64,000 nucleotides of DNA, from contig CM041547.1 of the NCBI GenBank assembly GCA_023238725.1, forward strand, positions 18,547,144 through 18,611,143, in the 5' to 3' direction. The notes beneath the pieces were generated by a model, which saw only the letters and a program-made list of their open reading frames with translations, did no database searches and was not told the origin of the DNA. Below, piece after piece: positions 44,603 through 56,175 of the stretch. Every line of letters starts with the position of its first letter. Within the stretch, counting starts at the first letter, position 1. Source of the DNA: Scortum barcoo (lineage: Eukaryota; Chordata; Actinopteri; Centrarchiformes; Terapontidae). The position numbers and the translations under genes are program-made.

Positions 44603-44817
44603 CTACATAAGCCCACCCAGTCGGCTGCTCAGGAAGAACTGGCCCCTCTTCAGAGCGTCCTCCTTGTCCTCGGGTACTGTCAGGGCCTGGCAGCGGCGAA
44701 ACTCGCGTGCCACAGCGCGGCGATAGTAGTTGCGATCTGTGTGTACTGAAGGTGACGCCCTGCACGGAGCAGCGCCCGGTACAGCTCCAGCACGGCACTG
44801 CGAGACCAGCCGCCCAT
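44603..44817 (-). CDS. MIEF1 upstream-ORF microprotein (LYR motif), frame broken by a 2-nt CA indel
   Basis: In human, the MIEF1 5' UTR encodes a 70-residue mitochondrial LYR-motif microprotein (AltMiD51/MIEF1-MP) that takes part in mitoribosome assembly. Here the ATG at 44815-44817 starts MGGWSRSAVLELYRALLRAG (LYR motif included) and continues HLQYT. The next frame then carries DRNYYRRAVAREFRRC and ends FFLSSRLGGLM. The distance from ATG to that stop is 215 nt, which is 71 codons plus 2. Two surplus bases in ACACAC (about 44739-44748) account for the break. Read as given, the ORF stops after about 47 codons. It could be a real allele, a lost microprotein or a sequence error. Confidence 0.75.
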
Positions 44818-44856
44818 TAGGGACCACGCATTGAGAGGGGGGACACCCTGACACCT

Positions 44857-44872
44857 GGGGGGGGGGGGGGGG
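44857..44872. repeat. Poly-G/poly-C tract
   Basis: A run of about 16 G on the plus strand. Read on the minus strand it is the pyrimidine tract directly in front of the inferred acceptor of the mief1 microprotein exon. Confidence 0.9.
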
Positions 44873-45969
44873 CGGTGAAGGAGATGTCACTGGAGTTGCA
44901 TAATGTTTTGATGGCACAAGAGAATAAGGTGACAAAGCAAACATATCTAAAGTAGTAGAGGGGTCACATGGGCCTAAAATGTATGCGGTCATCATGCCGA
45001 ATCCATGCATGTGAGTGGCAGTAAGTGGAAGAATGAGTGAAAGTAAATACACAGTTTGTTGCTGTAGAGATTAACTTACATAAACAGCTCAAGCACCACA
45101 CAAGACACTGCCAGGGGAACATCTGGGTGTTACTGATAACACTGTTATTCAAGAGCATCCATCACCATGATGCAAATATTTTGTTCTGTCAAGTTGGTAA
45201 TAGATTACATTTGAAAACAAGCCATCTTAATGCCAGAAGCCTGCTCCTGAGCCCGTCTATCTCCTGTCCGTTGTATTCAGGGGACCGAGTAGGTACTAGT
45301 GGAAAAGGGCCAAAAATTAGCACCAGTCACCGTCTAAATGCTGACATAACATGCAAGTTGCTGGTGGATTTGCCTCACTCGCCAACCAAACAAAACGATA
45401 CTCATCTACTGAATGGCTGGTACAAGGTGAACATACACAAGGCATTTGATGGTGGTGGACAAATAAAGTTCATTTTGAACTCTGGTTTCCTGGCCAAAAT
45501 TATTCACAGTCAGTCACATTACTGCCTCCCAGGTGCAGAGTCAGGACTGTGGCTAATGTTAGAGACCATGCAAATTTCACCACCGGAGCCGGATAAACAT
45601 CGCGGCTCACTGACTCCCTGGCTGTTAGGTGAACACTGCCTCCGGCGAATGTAAAAATAAATATATTTATATAAGCCACCAAGGCTCATTTGCCTTCAGA
45701 AAATGGCTGGCTCAACGGAGAGTCACACCATCTCTTGACTAGCTTGTTAGCAAGCGAGGCTAGGAAAGCGCTGACCTTACCTTCAAACAGCATTATCTCT
45801 AAAAGACACACGCTAAAAACAGTACAAGCGCGGAGGACAAAAGTGCAGGCAAAGACACACAGAGAGGAGAAAAGACGAGCCAACCTACGCTTCAGAAATG
45901 AGAGCAAAGGAATAATGTTGAGACAGAGGCAAGGCTCTGCTGCAGCCGGGGGTCACACTCACTGCCGGA

Positions 45970-47590
45970 AGTTAATGGTGGTCACATCCGGGTTACTAAC
46001 AGTCTGTTTCAGAGTCCTGAGAGTTTATTTCACTTCTTAAGGCACAGTTTTTATAATTCATAGATATATCATAATATTTCATTGAGTAATGTTGTGTTTT
46101 TCCTTCCTGTCGCGTTCGTTTTTTAATTTACAGATGTGAAACAGTTTTGTTACCTTATACAAACAAAGCTTTTATTATTATTATTATTATAATAAAATAT
46201 AATTGCTACTCTCCCACCACTGGCTTTATAAATAGTCAATCACTTCAGCTTAAAATGTTTGATACAGCTGAGTAGATCATACCGATAACATACTCTGATG
46301 CATTTGAATGAAAAATCATTATAGGAAATCAGCTGATTCACAATGGCGTTTTGGGAAAAATCTGAATCTTGTCTTAATATACTTGACAGAACAGAAGGAA
46401 CTAACCTTGCTCAAAAGTTGAATTTCAGTATAATGGTGGCCTTTAAGGTTACCTTAGAAAGAAGTGATGTGTTTTGGGAGGCAACATCTTCAGAGCTTCT
46501 TGCATTCTTTGTGATGTTATATGCTGCTCAGCCATTTTTTGTAGATCACTGACCATTTTAGGTGCCAGGTAATGTTAAATATGAATAATTATTATTCATA
46601 TTTCAAACATTTATCAAAAAATTGAGTCAGATTTGACCAGATGACCACACTGCAAGGTTATCTCTGGATCTGCATGTGTGTGGACAGATCTATGTGTTGC
46701 ATTCTGAATTACTGGCCCAGAACATTATATTTATGCAGTCTTAATAAAAACATTAAAATTGTGACATTCTAAGATGCATCAAAAAGTATTTATGAGATAA
46801 ACATTAAAGGTGGAGTCTGTGATTCTGGAGAGCCCTAATTGACCCATACTTCATTCATAAAACAAGCATTTTAAAAGCTGTTCTCTTGTGGTAAGACCTG
46901 ATGAAGCATGACACCAGACTTTTTACAAGTCAATATAATGATGTAGTTATTTCATTTTTTATTTATTTTTTATTTGAGTATCAGTATCAGCATCAGTTTA
47001 TTGCAATTAAATTGCAGCAAAATCTCTTTATTTTGGGACCATACAGTCATAAAGTCAGATTAATTCAGCCAACAGTGTGACTTGTAAGATACAGTGAATA
47101 TTTATTGATTTCGACACACCAATCGTGAAACTGCCACTCACTGGAGACACACGGAAAGGCAAATATTCACAATAAATACAAATGATCCTATCAGTCAAAC
47201 TCTCTTACATTGTGGTTACATTGATACTGTAGCTTTACCACTAAGGAAAGGAACCAACTCTTTGTGCTAACATTTAAAAGACATCTAATTATACAGTTGA
47301 ACTTTCTCTGTGATAATTAAATTTTCTCTTTTTTGAGATGACACTACCAGTTTGTGTTGCAGTGCTAAAACATGACATTTTCCTAACCCTAACCCTTAAC
47401 CTCAACCTCAAGGGACAGTTTTAGTATTCATGGACACAACAGGAAAGATCATTTGGGGGGATTTTCAGAACCGCAAACAAGGATGAAAGTGTGTTTTAAT
47501 AGTTAAAATCCATATTATATATTCCAATTTTGCCCCATTATTACAAGCATATCATATCTGAGGGCCTGCAAATCTGTGAAGAGCATAGGA
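45970..47590. other. Spacer between mief1 promoter and the fusion gene
   Basis: No gene recognised. AAAGGTGGAGTCTGTGATTC (about 46807) resembles the start of another common fish repeat. Minus-strand AATAAA candidates for the fusion gene lie near 47000, 47025 and 47100. Confidence 0.4.
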
Positions 47591-50500
47591 TCAAGGCATG
47601 TACTTCATTCCTTTCATCCTTGGGATGATATGGATATCTCTGATGTCATCGTGCTGAAGCAGCCAACATAAGTAGCGCTCTGTCCCCATGCCCCATCCAC
47701 TGGTGAGGAGAGGTTTCACTTGCCGCATGTTAATGTACCATTTATAGGACTGCTCTGGCACTGCATGGTGCCTGAGGGCCTCCTGTACCATCTCAGGGTT
47801 AGAATGGCGTTCACCAAGACCCACAGTCTCACCCAGCCCCATGAGAAGGTCAGCAGCTTTGGCTTTGCACTGCCCAGTGCCTTTCACATATGCCTGGTAG
47901 AAGGGAACTCCTAGATGGTCCATCTCAGTCAGCCAAACAGCACCACCATATTTCTCAATCAAGACCCTCTCTCCTTTGCGTGTTAGTTTTCTGCCAAACT
48001 GGGGCTGGCCATCTTGGACCCACTCTAAGCAGTCAGCAGAGGGCATCATGGGAATGGCCTGGTCAAGAGTGACTCTTGGAAGTGAGGTTTTTCCATCCAG
48101 CTTACTCAGCATGGCTGTGACATGTGTAAGGGTCCCAGCAGTGTTCAGGATCATATCAGAGTGTTTCTTCAACATTGACTTGGTAAGATGAGCCAGGTAT
48201 CCCTCTGCTATGGACATGGCGTTGTCCATGTCACCCAACAGTTCACACTCCACATGGTAGAACTGGTTTAAGTGTGTGGCATCAGGATCTTCCCCTCTGA
48301 AGCTGGGAGATATGTAGTATGTCCCTGGCAGGTTCTCCTGGAAGCGAAGGAAGTATTCAAGTACAAATTGCATTGAGTCAGCCAGATAGATGTCCTGGCC
48401 CAGCAAGTTAACAGAAACTGGTTCTGAGTCAGATCCTAGGCCCATTGGCGAGGAGATGGTGTCTGTGGTGAGAGGCGTTAGAGCATAGGAGTACTGGCAG
48501 GAACTGTGGAAATATTCCACTGTGCTGTGGAAAAGAGTGTTTTGAATCTGGAACAGGTTACGATACCACTGGCTCTTAATGGCAATGGTGGAGTGAGACT
48601 GAGGGTCATCCCACGAATGAGTAGGCCTGCACTGGGTAATTTTTGCATGGATCTTTTTGAGAGCCTCAGGGTCAGCAGCTGGGCCATCCAGTGATGACAC
48701 ATATCCAGGGTAGCTTTGGAAGCATTCTGATTGCAGATCACCAGGATGAGGGCCATCTGGGGAGGGTAACAGAGGGATCAGCTTGGCATGAGCATAGTCA
48801 ATCTCAAAGCCCTCAAAAATCATTGCAACACCTTGAGCTCTCATCCCCTCTGCCAGTAGTCGGGCAACTTTATAAGTTGCTAAGATGAGTGCTTTGTAGT
48901 CAGCTTCGTCTAGTCTGAAGATGTCACTGGGCAGTGGTTTGCGTGGCACCACAACAGTTAGTCCAGGAGTGTTTGGGTATGGTGTTAGGAAGGCAACATG
49001 CTCACTGTCTTCCCACACCCTCCACTGTTGCTGCTCTCCACGAACAATATGACTGAACAGGTTATCACTTGAAGGGTCTCCGAAAAAGTCAAAGCAAGAG
49101 GGTGCATTTGGTGTTGGCAGTTGATTTCTAATCTTGGCTTGAACCTCAGTCAGACCTTCATCATCCCAACGTGGACCACTTTTTGAGGTGCAGTAGCCAG
49201 GATCATACGTGTGGAATTCCTCTTCATTGGCAAGATGTGGCTGCCACTTTGGCTCTAGGCCGTGAAGCGGGAGTACTCTGATTTGTGCAGGATGATCAGA
49301 GCTTGGATTGAACACCAAAGCACAGCGTTGCACTCCCAGTCGCTCACATAACAAGCTTGACACAGCTCTTGCTCCTTGTAGCATAGCCACAAAGTCTGGT
49401 ATAGGCAATTGGAAGATGCTTTTTGCCCCACTAAGTGTTTTTCCTGTCAGAATGGTTGACCCAGGGGTCCAGGGGTTGGGATTTAGGTAGGCAACCAGCT
49501 CATCTGTTTCCCAGATCACATCAGAGAAGCTCTTAAGGGGCCTGAGGACCTCTACTCGTGAAATTCCATTCATCATTGAGGCTACAAACATCACAGCAGA
49601 ATTTGTTTCAATAATGGCATCCCCTTTACTATCCACAGCAATGATTCCTGCACAAATCCCATTCAGATTTTCAGTCATCACATCTCTACATGCCTGCCTA
49701 AGGTTGTACCCTTTATGATGGTAGAGACTGGCTATTTTCTGTGCAACAGTGTGCCTCAGAAATATGTCTCCATCTCCAGAGCAGGTAATAGCCACCTTGT
49801 CGTCAGCATATATTCCTGCTCCTACTACTGCTGTATCCCCAACTCGGCCTTTCATCTTTCCTACTAACCCACCTGTGGAAGTTGCAGCAGCCAACCCATG
49901 CCAACGATCCAAGGCCACAGCTCCAACTGTCTGAGGGTGATTGTTTTTTGAGGCATTTCCCCCACTGAGCTTTGCAGTCAACTCCCTATGACGAATATCA
50001 GTGTGAAAATATTCAGGCCCAATGGGCCTCTCTTTCTCCTCCAACCCTTGGAAATAACTCCTCAGCCCCATCTCCCACAATAAGTGAATGTGAGCTTTTC
50101 TCCATGACACATCTGGCTGCTTTTATTGGGTTCTTCACACTTTGCACACAAGCAACAGATCCTGACCTCATCCCACTGCCATCTACAATGGTTGCTTCCA
50201 TTTCATTTTTGCCATCTTTGTTGAATACTGAGCCTTTACCTGCATTGAACAGGAAACAGTCCTCCAAAGCTTCTACTGACCTCTGAACAGCATCCAGACT
50301 CCTTCCACCTTGTTGAAGCACTTGGGATCCAAGGGTTAGGGCTGTCTGCAGAGCAAACTCAATCGCCCCAATCACTTCAGTGTTCAGCATCATCTTCTCT
50401 CCAGCACCACCGTGGATCACCAGAGTATAATCTCTGTTAGAGGTGGAGTCAACAGGGGTTTTGTGTTTGTTTGGGCTCTCTGGACAGTGATATGGCTCTC

Positions 50501-53137
50501 TATTCATCTTCTCTGACTGACTGTGTTGGAGTAGACACTCTAGGGCTCCCATTTGGCTAGCAATGGCATATCTAATAGCCAGAAGCATCACTAACTTTAA
50601 GTTTTTCTTCAGGCTTTCTTGAAGCTTGTCCAATGCCAGAGCAAAGCTACCTTTCCCATTAAGCACAATGCGAACCTTGTCCCTCTTCCCAAGGTAGGTT
50701 ACAGCCAGCTGATCTTGGGCATAAACATTCCCTACTCCACACTCCACACCCTCCACTAGATCTGTACCTGTGAGGTACACAGATGGACATCCAAAGGGGT
50801 CCAAGTACTTCCTCAGTGGATTATCAGATGGCAGTGATTGACGCAGAGCGGCTAGGTGGGGACCAACTCCGTGACCATTTTTGGTGTTTCTGATGAGACT
50901 CTTGTGTTCCAAAAATGCAACATGGAACAAACGCATGATGTCAGTAGTGTATTGGATTTTGTTATCTGGGCCCATGCAAGATGCCAAAGCACCTACCAAC
51001 TTACGAGAATGCATGGTGAGTGAGTATGTAGGATCACAACGGCCATGTTTGTAGTGACGCATGTGAGTAGGTGTCACAAGCACATGATTGGCAGCGGATT
51101 CCCCAAGAGTCTGCTTCAGGGAAAGCTGCAAAGAGAAATTTATCCAGGCATCATACAGGCCTCTCTGCCCTCTAAGAGTAGAAAAGACATCAGAATAAGA
51201 GGGCACATCAAACGTGAGAACTGGATGTGTTGCTTTTAAGTCAGGACACCATTTTGGGGCATTTATACCTTGCAAGAGGAATGTTAAGGGGTTTGGGCAA
51301 ACAGAATTAATATTGTTTGCTGTGACAGACCCATTCACATTTTCTTTGTCAGTATGTACAAGGTTTAGTTCGACAGTTTCTGACAGATTGTACACACGCT
51401 CAGTCACAAGGCCAGCCACCATCCCATCTACAGCACTGTGTTCAAACACGATCCCAGCTGTGCTGTCCTTGAACACCACCAGGTTCACTATCTGTGAAAA
51501 AATAGAAAAATAAAGATGGGTTTATGGTTTTAGTCTGAAAATTAGGGAGGGATGTGATCTCTGACCACCTCTAATAGCAGTGACAACATACAGATCTATT
51601 TGTTGTATGTAAATTTATATATTTCTTAAAAGTTTTCTTAAAGTTTTGCACATGTCAAAATCAAAACATTTTACAAGCTTTCCTATAGACTTTTGATCCT
51701 AAGTAGCAGACATGCTAACCCCTATTCACTTTTTATGAGCCAATGCAGACGTTGTAAAACAAGATTTGACACTTATTCCAAAGTCCAAATTAAATTTTGC
51801 TACTTTTTTACCTGATGCGACTGCATATTAAAAAGTACTGGTCATTGTTTAACACAAAGCCTAGTATGAATGTTAAAATACTGAATCAATGTGTGAAACA
51901 CATTATTTCAAGAAAGACAATGTAAATATTTCTTTCTGTCTCAATACAAATCCCAATTACCAACTATCTACTTTGGGGCTTTTTATGCCATTATTATTAT
52001 TATTAAATTCAAAGTTCAACAGTATGAGACTGAAAGAGGTCAGTAATCTGATCTCTACATGGTTATTCAGATCCTATCCAATACCTTGTCATAGTATCTC
52101 AGGCATGGGCTGTCTCCTACACCTCCCAGCCTCACTGCATTGAGGATGTCAGCCAGCTCAGAAGGTGCGTTGCAGCCCTCCAGACAGAGAGTCAACACGG
52201 CACTCTCCATCAGCCCCAGTGATGCCGCTGCTGCCCCTCCTTGCCCCAAGATCTCTTCCCTCATGGCAGCCCAGGCTTTGCGCTCCATTGCTGAGAGACT
52301 GCAAATGGCTGAAGGATCGTTCTGTTTTCCTGCAATGGGCTGATCCATCACCTGAACCAGCTGGTCATAGATGTCATTGAACGATAGAGCAGAAACTGGC
52401 CCATCAGTGCCAGGACGCCACAGTATGTCAACAGGAAATACTCCTCTATCACAGGTGATGATAGCATGGAGGCTATTCGGGTAAACCTGGAAATGAGATG
52501 ACAAAGCTACAAATAAGAAATTGTTCAAATTTCTCATCTTACTAACCCCAGGCTCAAAAGCTGTGTTTTGCTGCCCTCTGGTTGAAACTTTCAAGCCTGT
52601 TTTTCCTTTGACCCAGCCCAGCAGTGCAGCTCTGTTGCATCTGTAACCAAACCCTAAATTTTCTTTCCAGTTTTGTCCTGTCAGTAATCTCACCTTGATC
52701 TCATCTTGATTACCCCCCGGAATCCGGCTGGCAGCGAACACTTCAGACTGCTGTGTGTGCTCCATTGGCACATTGCCCTCCAGTAGCAAGGGCTCACTGT
52801 ACAGCTTTGCTGCTGCCCAGAGCAGAGCAGCTGCCCTCCCCAGCTGAGTGCATTGCTTTGCTTGGGAAGGAAGAAGAACAACAGGGAGGGCTGTGGAGGT
52901 GGGCAAGGGGTCAGTACAAGACAGCAGAGCTCTCTTGAACTGCTCCGTCACCCAATTCTCTCGGCCTGCAGCAAAGGTTGCTATTCTTTGCTGGGCCTCT
53001 TGAAGGAGCTCCCTCTGCTGTTCCAGAGTACTTTTGAACTCAGGGTAAAGGTCAGGACTTAAAGTGAGCTGCAGGACACGGCTTACTTCTTGCAAAGTAA
53101 CATCCAACTCTGGAACAGGGTAGTCGAGAAGAGTCAT
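47591..53137 (-). CDS. Four-module fusion: carnitine acyltransferase + asparaginase + tandem HIT-like + AsnRS-like synthetase
   Basis: Coding exons 52694-53137, 52085-52486 and 47591-51491, about 1581 residues. (1) Residues about 1-620, choline/carnitine acyltransferase: YPVPELDVTLQEVSRVL, RIPGG, FEHSAVDG (catalytic His about 300), HMRHYKHGRCDP, NGHGVGPHL. (2) About 637-925, Ntn asparaginase/isoaspartyl peptidase: LVIHGGAG, NAGKGSVFNKDG, TVGAVALD (nucleophile Thr about 803), ATSTGG, GRVGD. (3) About 934-1200, two HIT-like repeats; the second ends DYAHAKLIPLL. (4) About 1247-1581, class II synthetase core: motif 2 SFRGEDPDATHLNQF, motif 3 GWGMGTERYLCW, plus YKWYINMRQ as in AsnRS; no anticodon-binding domain. 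Modules 1-2 and 2-4 share uninterrupted frames, so the fusion is physical. Exon 3 is 3901 nt, one more than a multiple of three: the frame shifts between GAEELFPR and LEEKERPIGPEYF near 50046-50052 (GGG). Start chosen at MTLLD, right after an acceptor-like CAACAG; a 5' non-coding exon may end at 53973. Substrate and pathway are unknown. I recognise no vertebrate name for it. Confidence 0.88.
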
Positions 53138-55443
53138 CCTGTTGATGTGGGGGAGACTTGACAGAAATGAAGAAAAGAGAGAAAGGATCAATGGTGATGC
53201 CATGTACTTTGGTTTTAACTATGTAGTGTAGAGACAGCAGCATTAGAGGAATATAAAGAACATGGAAAAAGAAAACCATGCTTTTGCACGAAAAGTATAT
53301 AGCATATATGTACAACTAGCAATACTTGGCTGATTTTACATCTATATAATCTCAGCGAGCAACTGTATTATGAGAATGGAATTTAAACACAATCAGTAAA
53401 TAAACATTCTCACACAAGCACCACAGTAAACCACAGTAAAGCATTGATCTGTTCTAGGTATAATCAAAATAATTTTTTAGCCCAAGTCAGCAACAATCTC
53501 AAAGTCTTCAAGTTGTAGTGAACAGTGTTCTCTCTTGAACATATATGCTGTATTACAGCTGTATGTTGTAACCTCATTTTGACCATAAGGTTGACATTTT
53601 TGCTTTTTGGTGACATGATTGAACAAATACAGGATATTTCAGCTACAGACATTCCTTTTATCAGGATAAACAGTAACAATTTTGGTTGCCTCAGCTGACC
53701 TTTGTGTTAATAAGCAAATGTTAGCGTGCTCACAGAGCTGTGTAGCTCTAGTAAAACTTTGCACAAGGCAATATGACATCTATAACATAGCATGTGCCCC
53801 CTCTCATTGCCATTTACTGTACATTTCCATCACATGATGTCCAACCTTTTTCATATTAGTGGAACCAGTAAACAAATTATGTGATTAATGGTAAAGGTAC
53901 TGCTGGCAGTCTAACACAGGTCTCTTTGTGCATTAATGTGAATGCAATGGAATGCATCCAGATTTGACTTACGCGTGAGACAATACCCCCCTGGACCCGG
54001 TGGCAATTCAATGACTGGTAACTAAGCTCATCTGCTCACACGTGAAAGTAGTTACTCTGACTCCTCTACACAAAGCTAAAGCTTGGTATTTTTTGGCACT
54101 GGTTGCCAAGGGAATGCGTCCCTTGCTGTATGACTGTTGGAAAATTGGATTTCCCCTGATTAGGCTCATCAGTTCAAGTCATCCACACAATGCTGGCTAT
54201 CTGTACCCTGTCTGAGGATGGATTCAGGTTCTGCAAGCACACTGGTCTTGTGATTCCAATAGCCCAACTACTAAAAAAAAGAAGCTGTAGTACCATATAT
54301 TACAACCACATATTACTACCATAGTAATACCATGTATTACATAATACATTTTTTTCATATTTTTCAATGTAACACAGCAAGACTTTCAATTTATCAGATT
54401 CCACATATTAATCATTCTGTCAAATTGTTAAGTGTTTTCTCTTATTTCTAATTTCCATTACTTTAAAAAGGTCAGTTAATCTAAATTACAGAAAGATATT
54501 TTCTCATGTAACCCCAATGGTGTCAAGCCATGCAGATCATATGCATTTTATCTGCTGAGGAAACATGTATGAGATTTCTGTCAGCCCACACAATCAAGGT
54601 AAATAAAAGCAGGTTTGTTTGTGCTGTTCAAAACATTGACTTGAAAAAAAAAACTCTTGACAGCAGCATTTCTTTCCAGAAACACAATCTCAAATACTTG
54701 GGATCAGCCACAGGAATGGCTATCAACAGTTTGCATTTCAGAAAACCTTCAACTAACGAAACAGTCTCTATGAAAATTGCTCACAGTGAGGTTTGCGGAT
54801 TAAAATGATGTAACAGGACATTGTTTCTGGACAGACACTGGGCTTCTGAAAAAGTCAATATGCTTTTATTTCATTATTTCAAAGTTCTCCACATAATGCT
54901 ATTTTCTTCTATAAAGAACCTTACTCATTCTCCTGTGAAATTACATTACTGTGTATAATTTCAGAGATATCAGTACTAATGTATTATTTGTGATTTTTTG
55001 TGTTTGAGGACTCATTTCTTCCTCCATTTGAAAAAAATAACCCCAAAATGCCAAAAAGCAATCAAAACGAGACAGGACCTCCCTCTGTAAGACCCCTTTC
55101 TTCATTTTGGTCTTTAGTATAGTTTAGTATACTTTAGTGTAGTAATTAATTATTCAAAATTAGTAGTCTTTTTTCTTTTTAAATGGTGTAAAAACAGACA
55201 TATCAGTGAGCTTTCAGTTTAGTATTATATACCCATCATCTCTGTTCTACATTATACACACATATTTGTGATTTAAGAAAATAAAATCAGCTTACCTCAA
55301 TATAGAAATTTCTCTAAGATCTGACCAGTTGGTAGGATGGCAGAGCAGTCAGTGGGAGGAAAACTTGGTATGACTACAAAAACAAGGGTTTGTCTGTAAT
55401 ATAGAAGCAGTGACTCCAATTAAGCATTCTTGCCTCCCCCCCT

Positions 55444-55454
<11 letters not shown>
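53138..55454. other. Upstream region of the fusion gene
   Basis: A minus-strand donor GTAAGT (53967-53972) follows GTATTGTCTCACGC and could end a non-coding first exon that splices to the acceptor next to the fusion-gene start. An E-box CACGTG lies near 54040. The rest is AT-rich intergenic sequence with no supported gene. Confidence 0.4.

Positions 55455-55456
<2 letters not shown>

Positions 55457-55480
<24 letters not shown>
55457..55480. repeat. (CT)n microsatellite
   Basis: Twelve CT units after a short TGTC run. Confidence 0.95.
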
Positions 55481-55486
<6 letters not shown>

Positions 55487-56175
55487 CTCTTCCTCCCTCT
55501 GTCAGTCTGTCTCTTCCCTCTTTGTTCATGTGTTTTATATACCGTTGTAGGTCTGTTACATGCTCACAACTTCCCCAAAAGTGCCTCAAGAGACTTCCCC
55601 TTCTTGTCTCTTATTCATCGGAGACATGTTGAAATGTTGAATCAATTTAACAATTTACTGTGACTGTGTAATATCCTGTTTAAGTGACTAACTCACCCAA
55701 CTGTTATTAATGATAAATACTATAGGTAGTGGCCAAGAAAATTTGTTTTTCACAAATTTTCACAAGAATATCATAACAGGGTGTATTATCACGGCAAAAG
55801 CACCAGTCACCCTGGGGATACAAACCTAATTGTTGACCTTCCATTTGCATTTAGACATTAATCTTGTGTTTAGCTAATTTACATACAAACAATTGATTCC
55901 CACTCAAAAAGCCTAGTATGAACCTGTGTTTTCAACTGCTGTTAATCAATTGTAGGGGAATAAAAATTACATTATTTTCCTCTGAAGTAGAAGTATAAAG
56001 TTGGGATTTATAAAGTAATAGATAAATACTAAAAACTATAGTAAAGTAGTGGCTTTTCACCAGTTCACATCCATCACAAAAATTTGTTACCACACCACTT
56101 TGGCACCAAGGAGGGACACACACACAATCTTTCATAAAGCGACCCGTTACAGAGTGACAAGACGGCCACAAGAAT

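Noticed and set aside
45037..45654. 205-codon plus-strand frame in the mief1 5' region
   Set aside because: No domain recognised. It lies across inferred mief1 first-intron sequence on the other strand and reads like random open sequence.
47591..48700. Ordinary cytosolic asparaginyl-tRNA synthetase gene
   Set aside because: The class II core is AsnRS-like but the N-terminal anticodon-binding domain is absent, and the frame continues upstream into HIT-like and asparaginase domains.
52487..52693. Continuous reading of the fusion gene through 52487-52693
   Set aside because: This stretch is open but interrupts the acyltransferase match exactly between DEIK and VYPNS. It is bounded by GTGAGA and TTTCCAG, so it is an in-frame intron.
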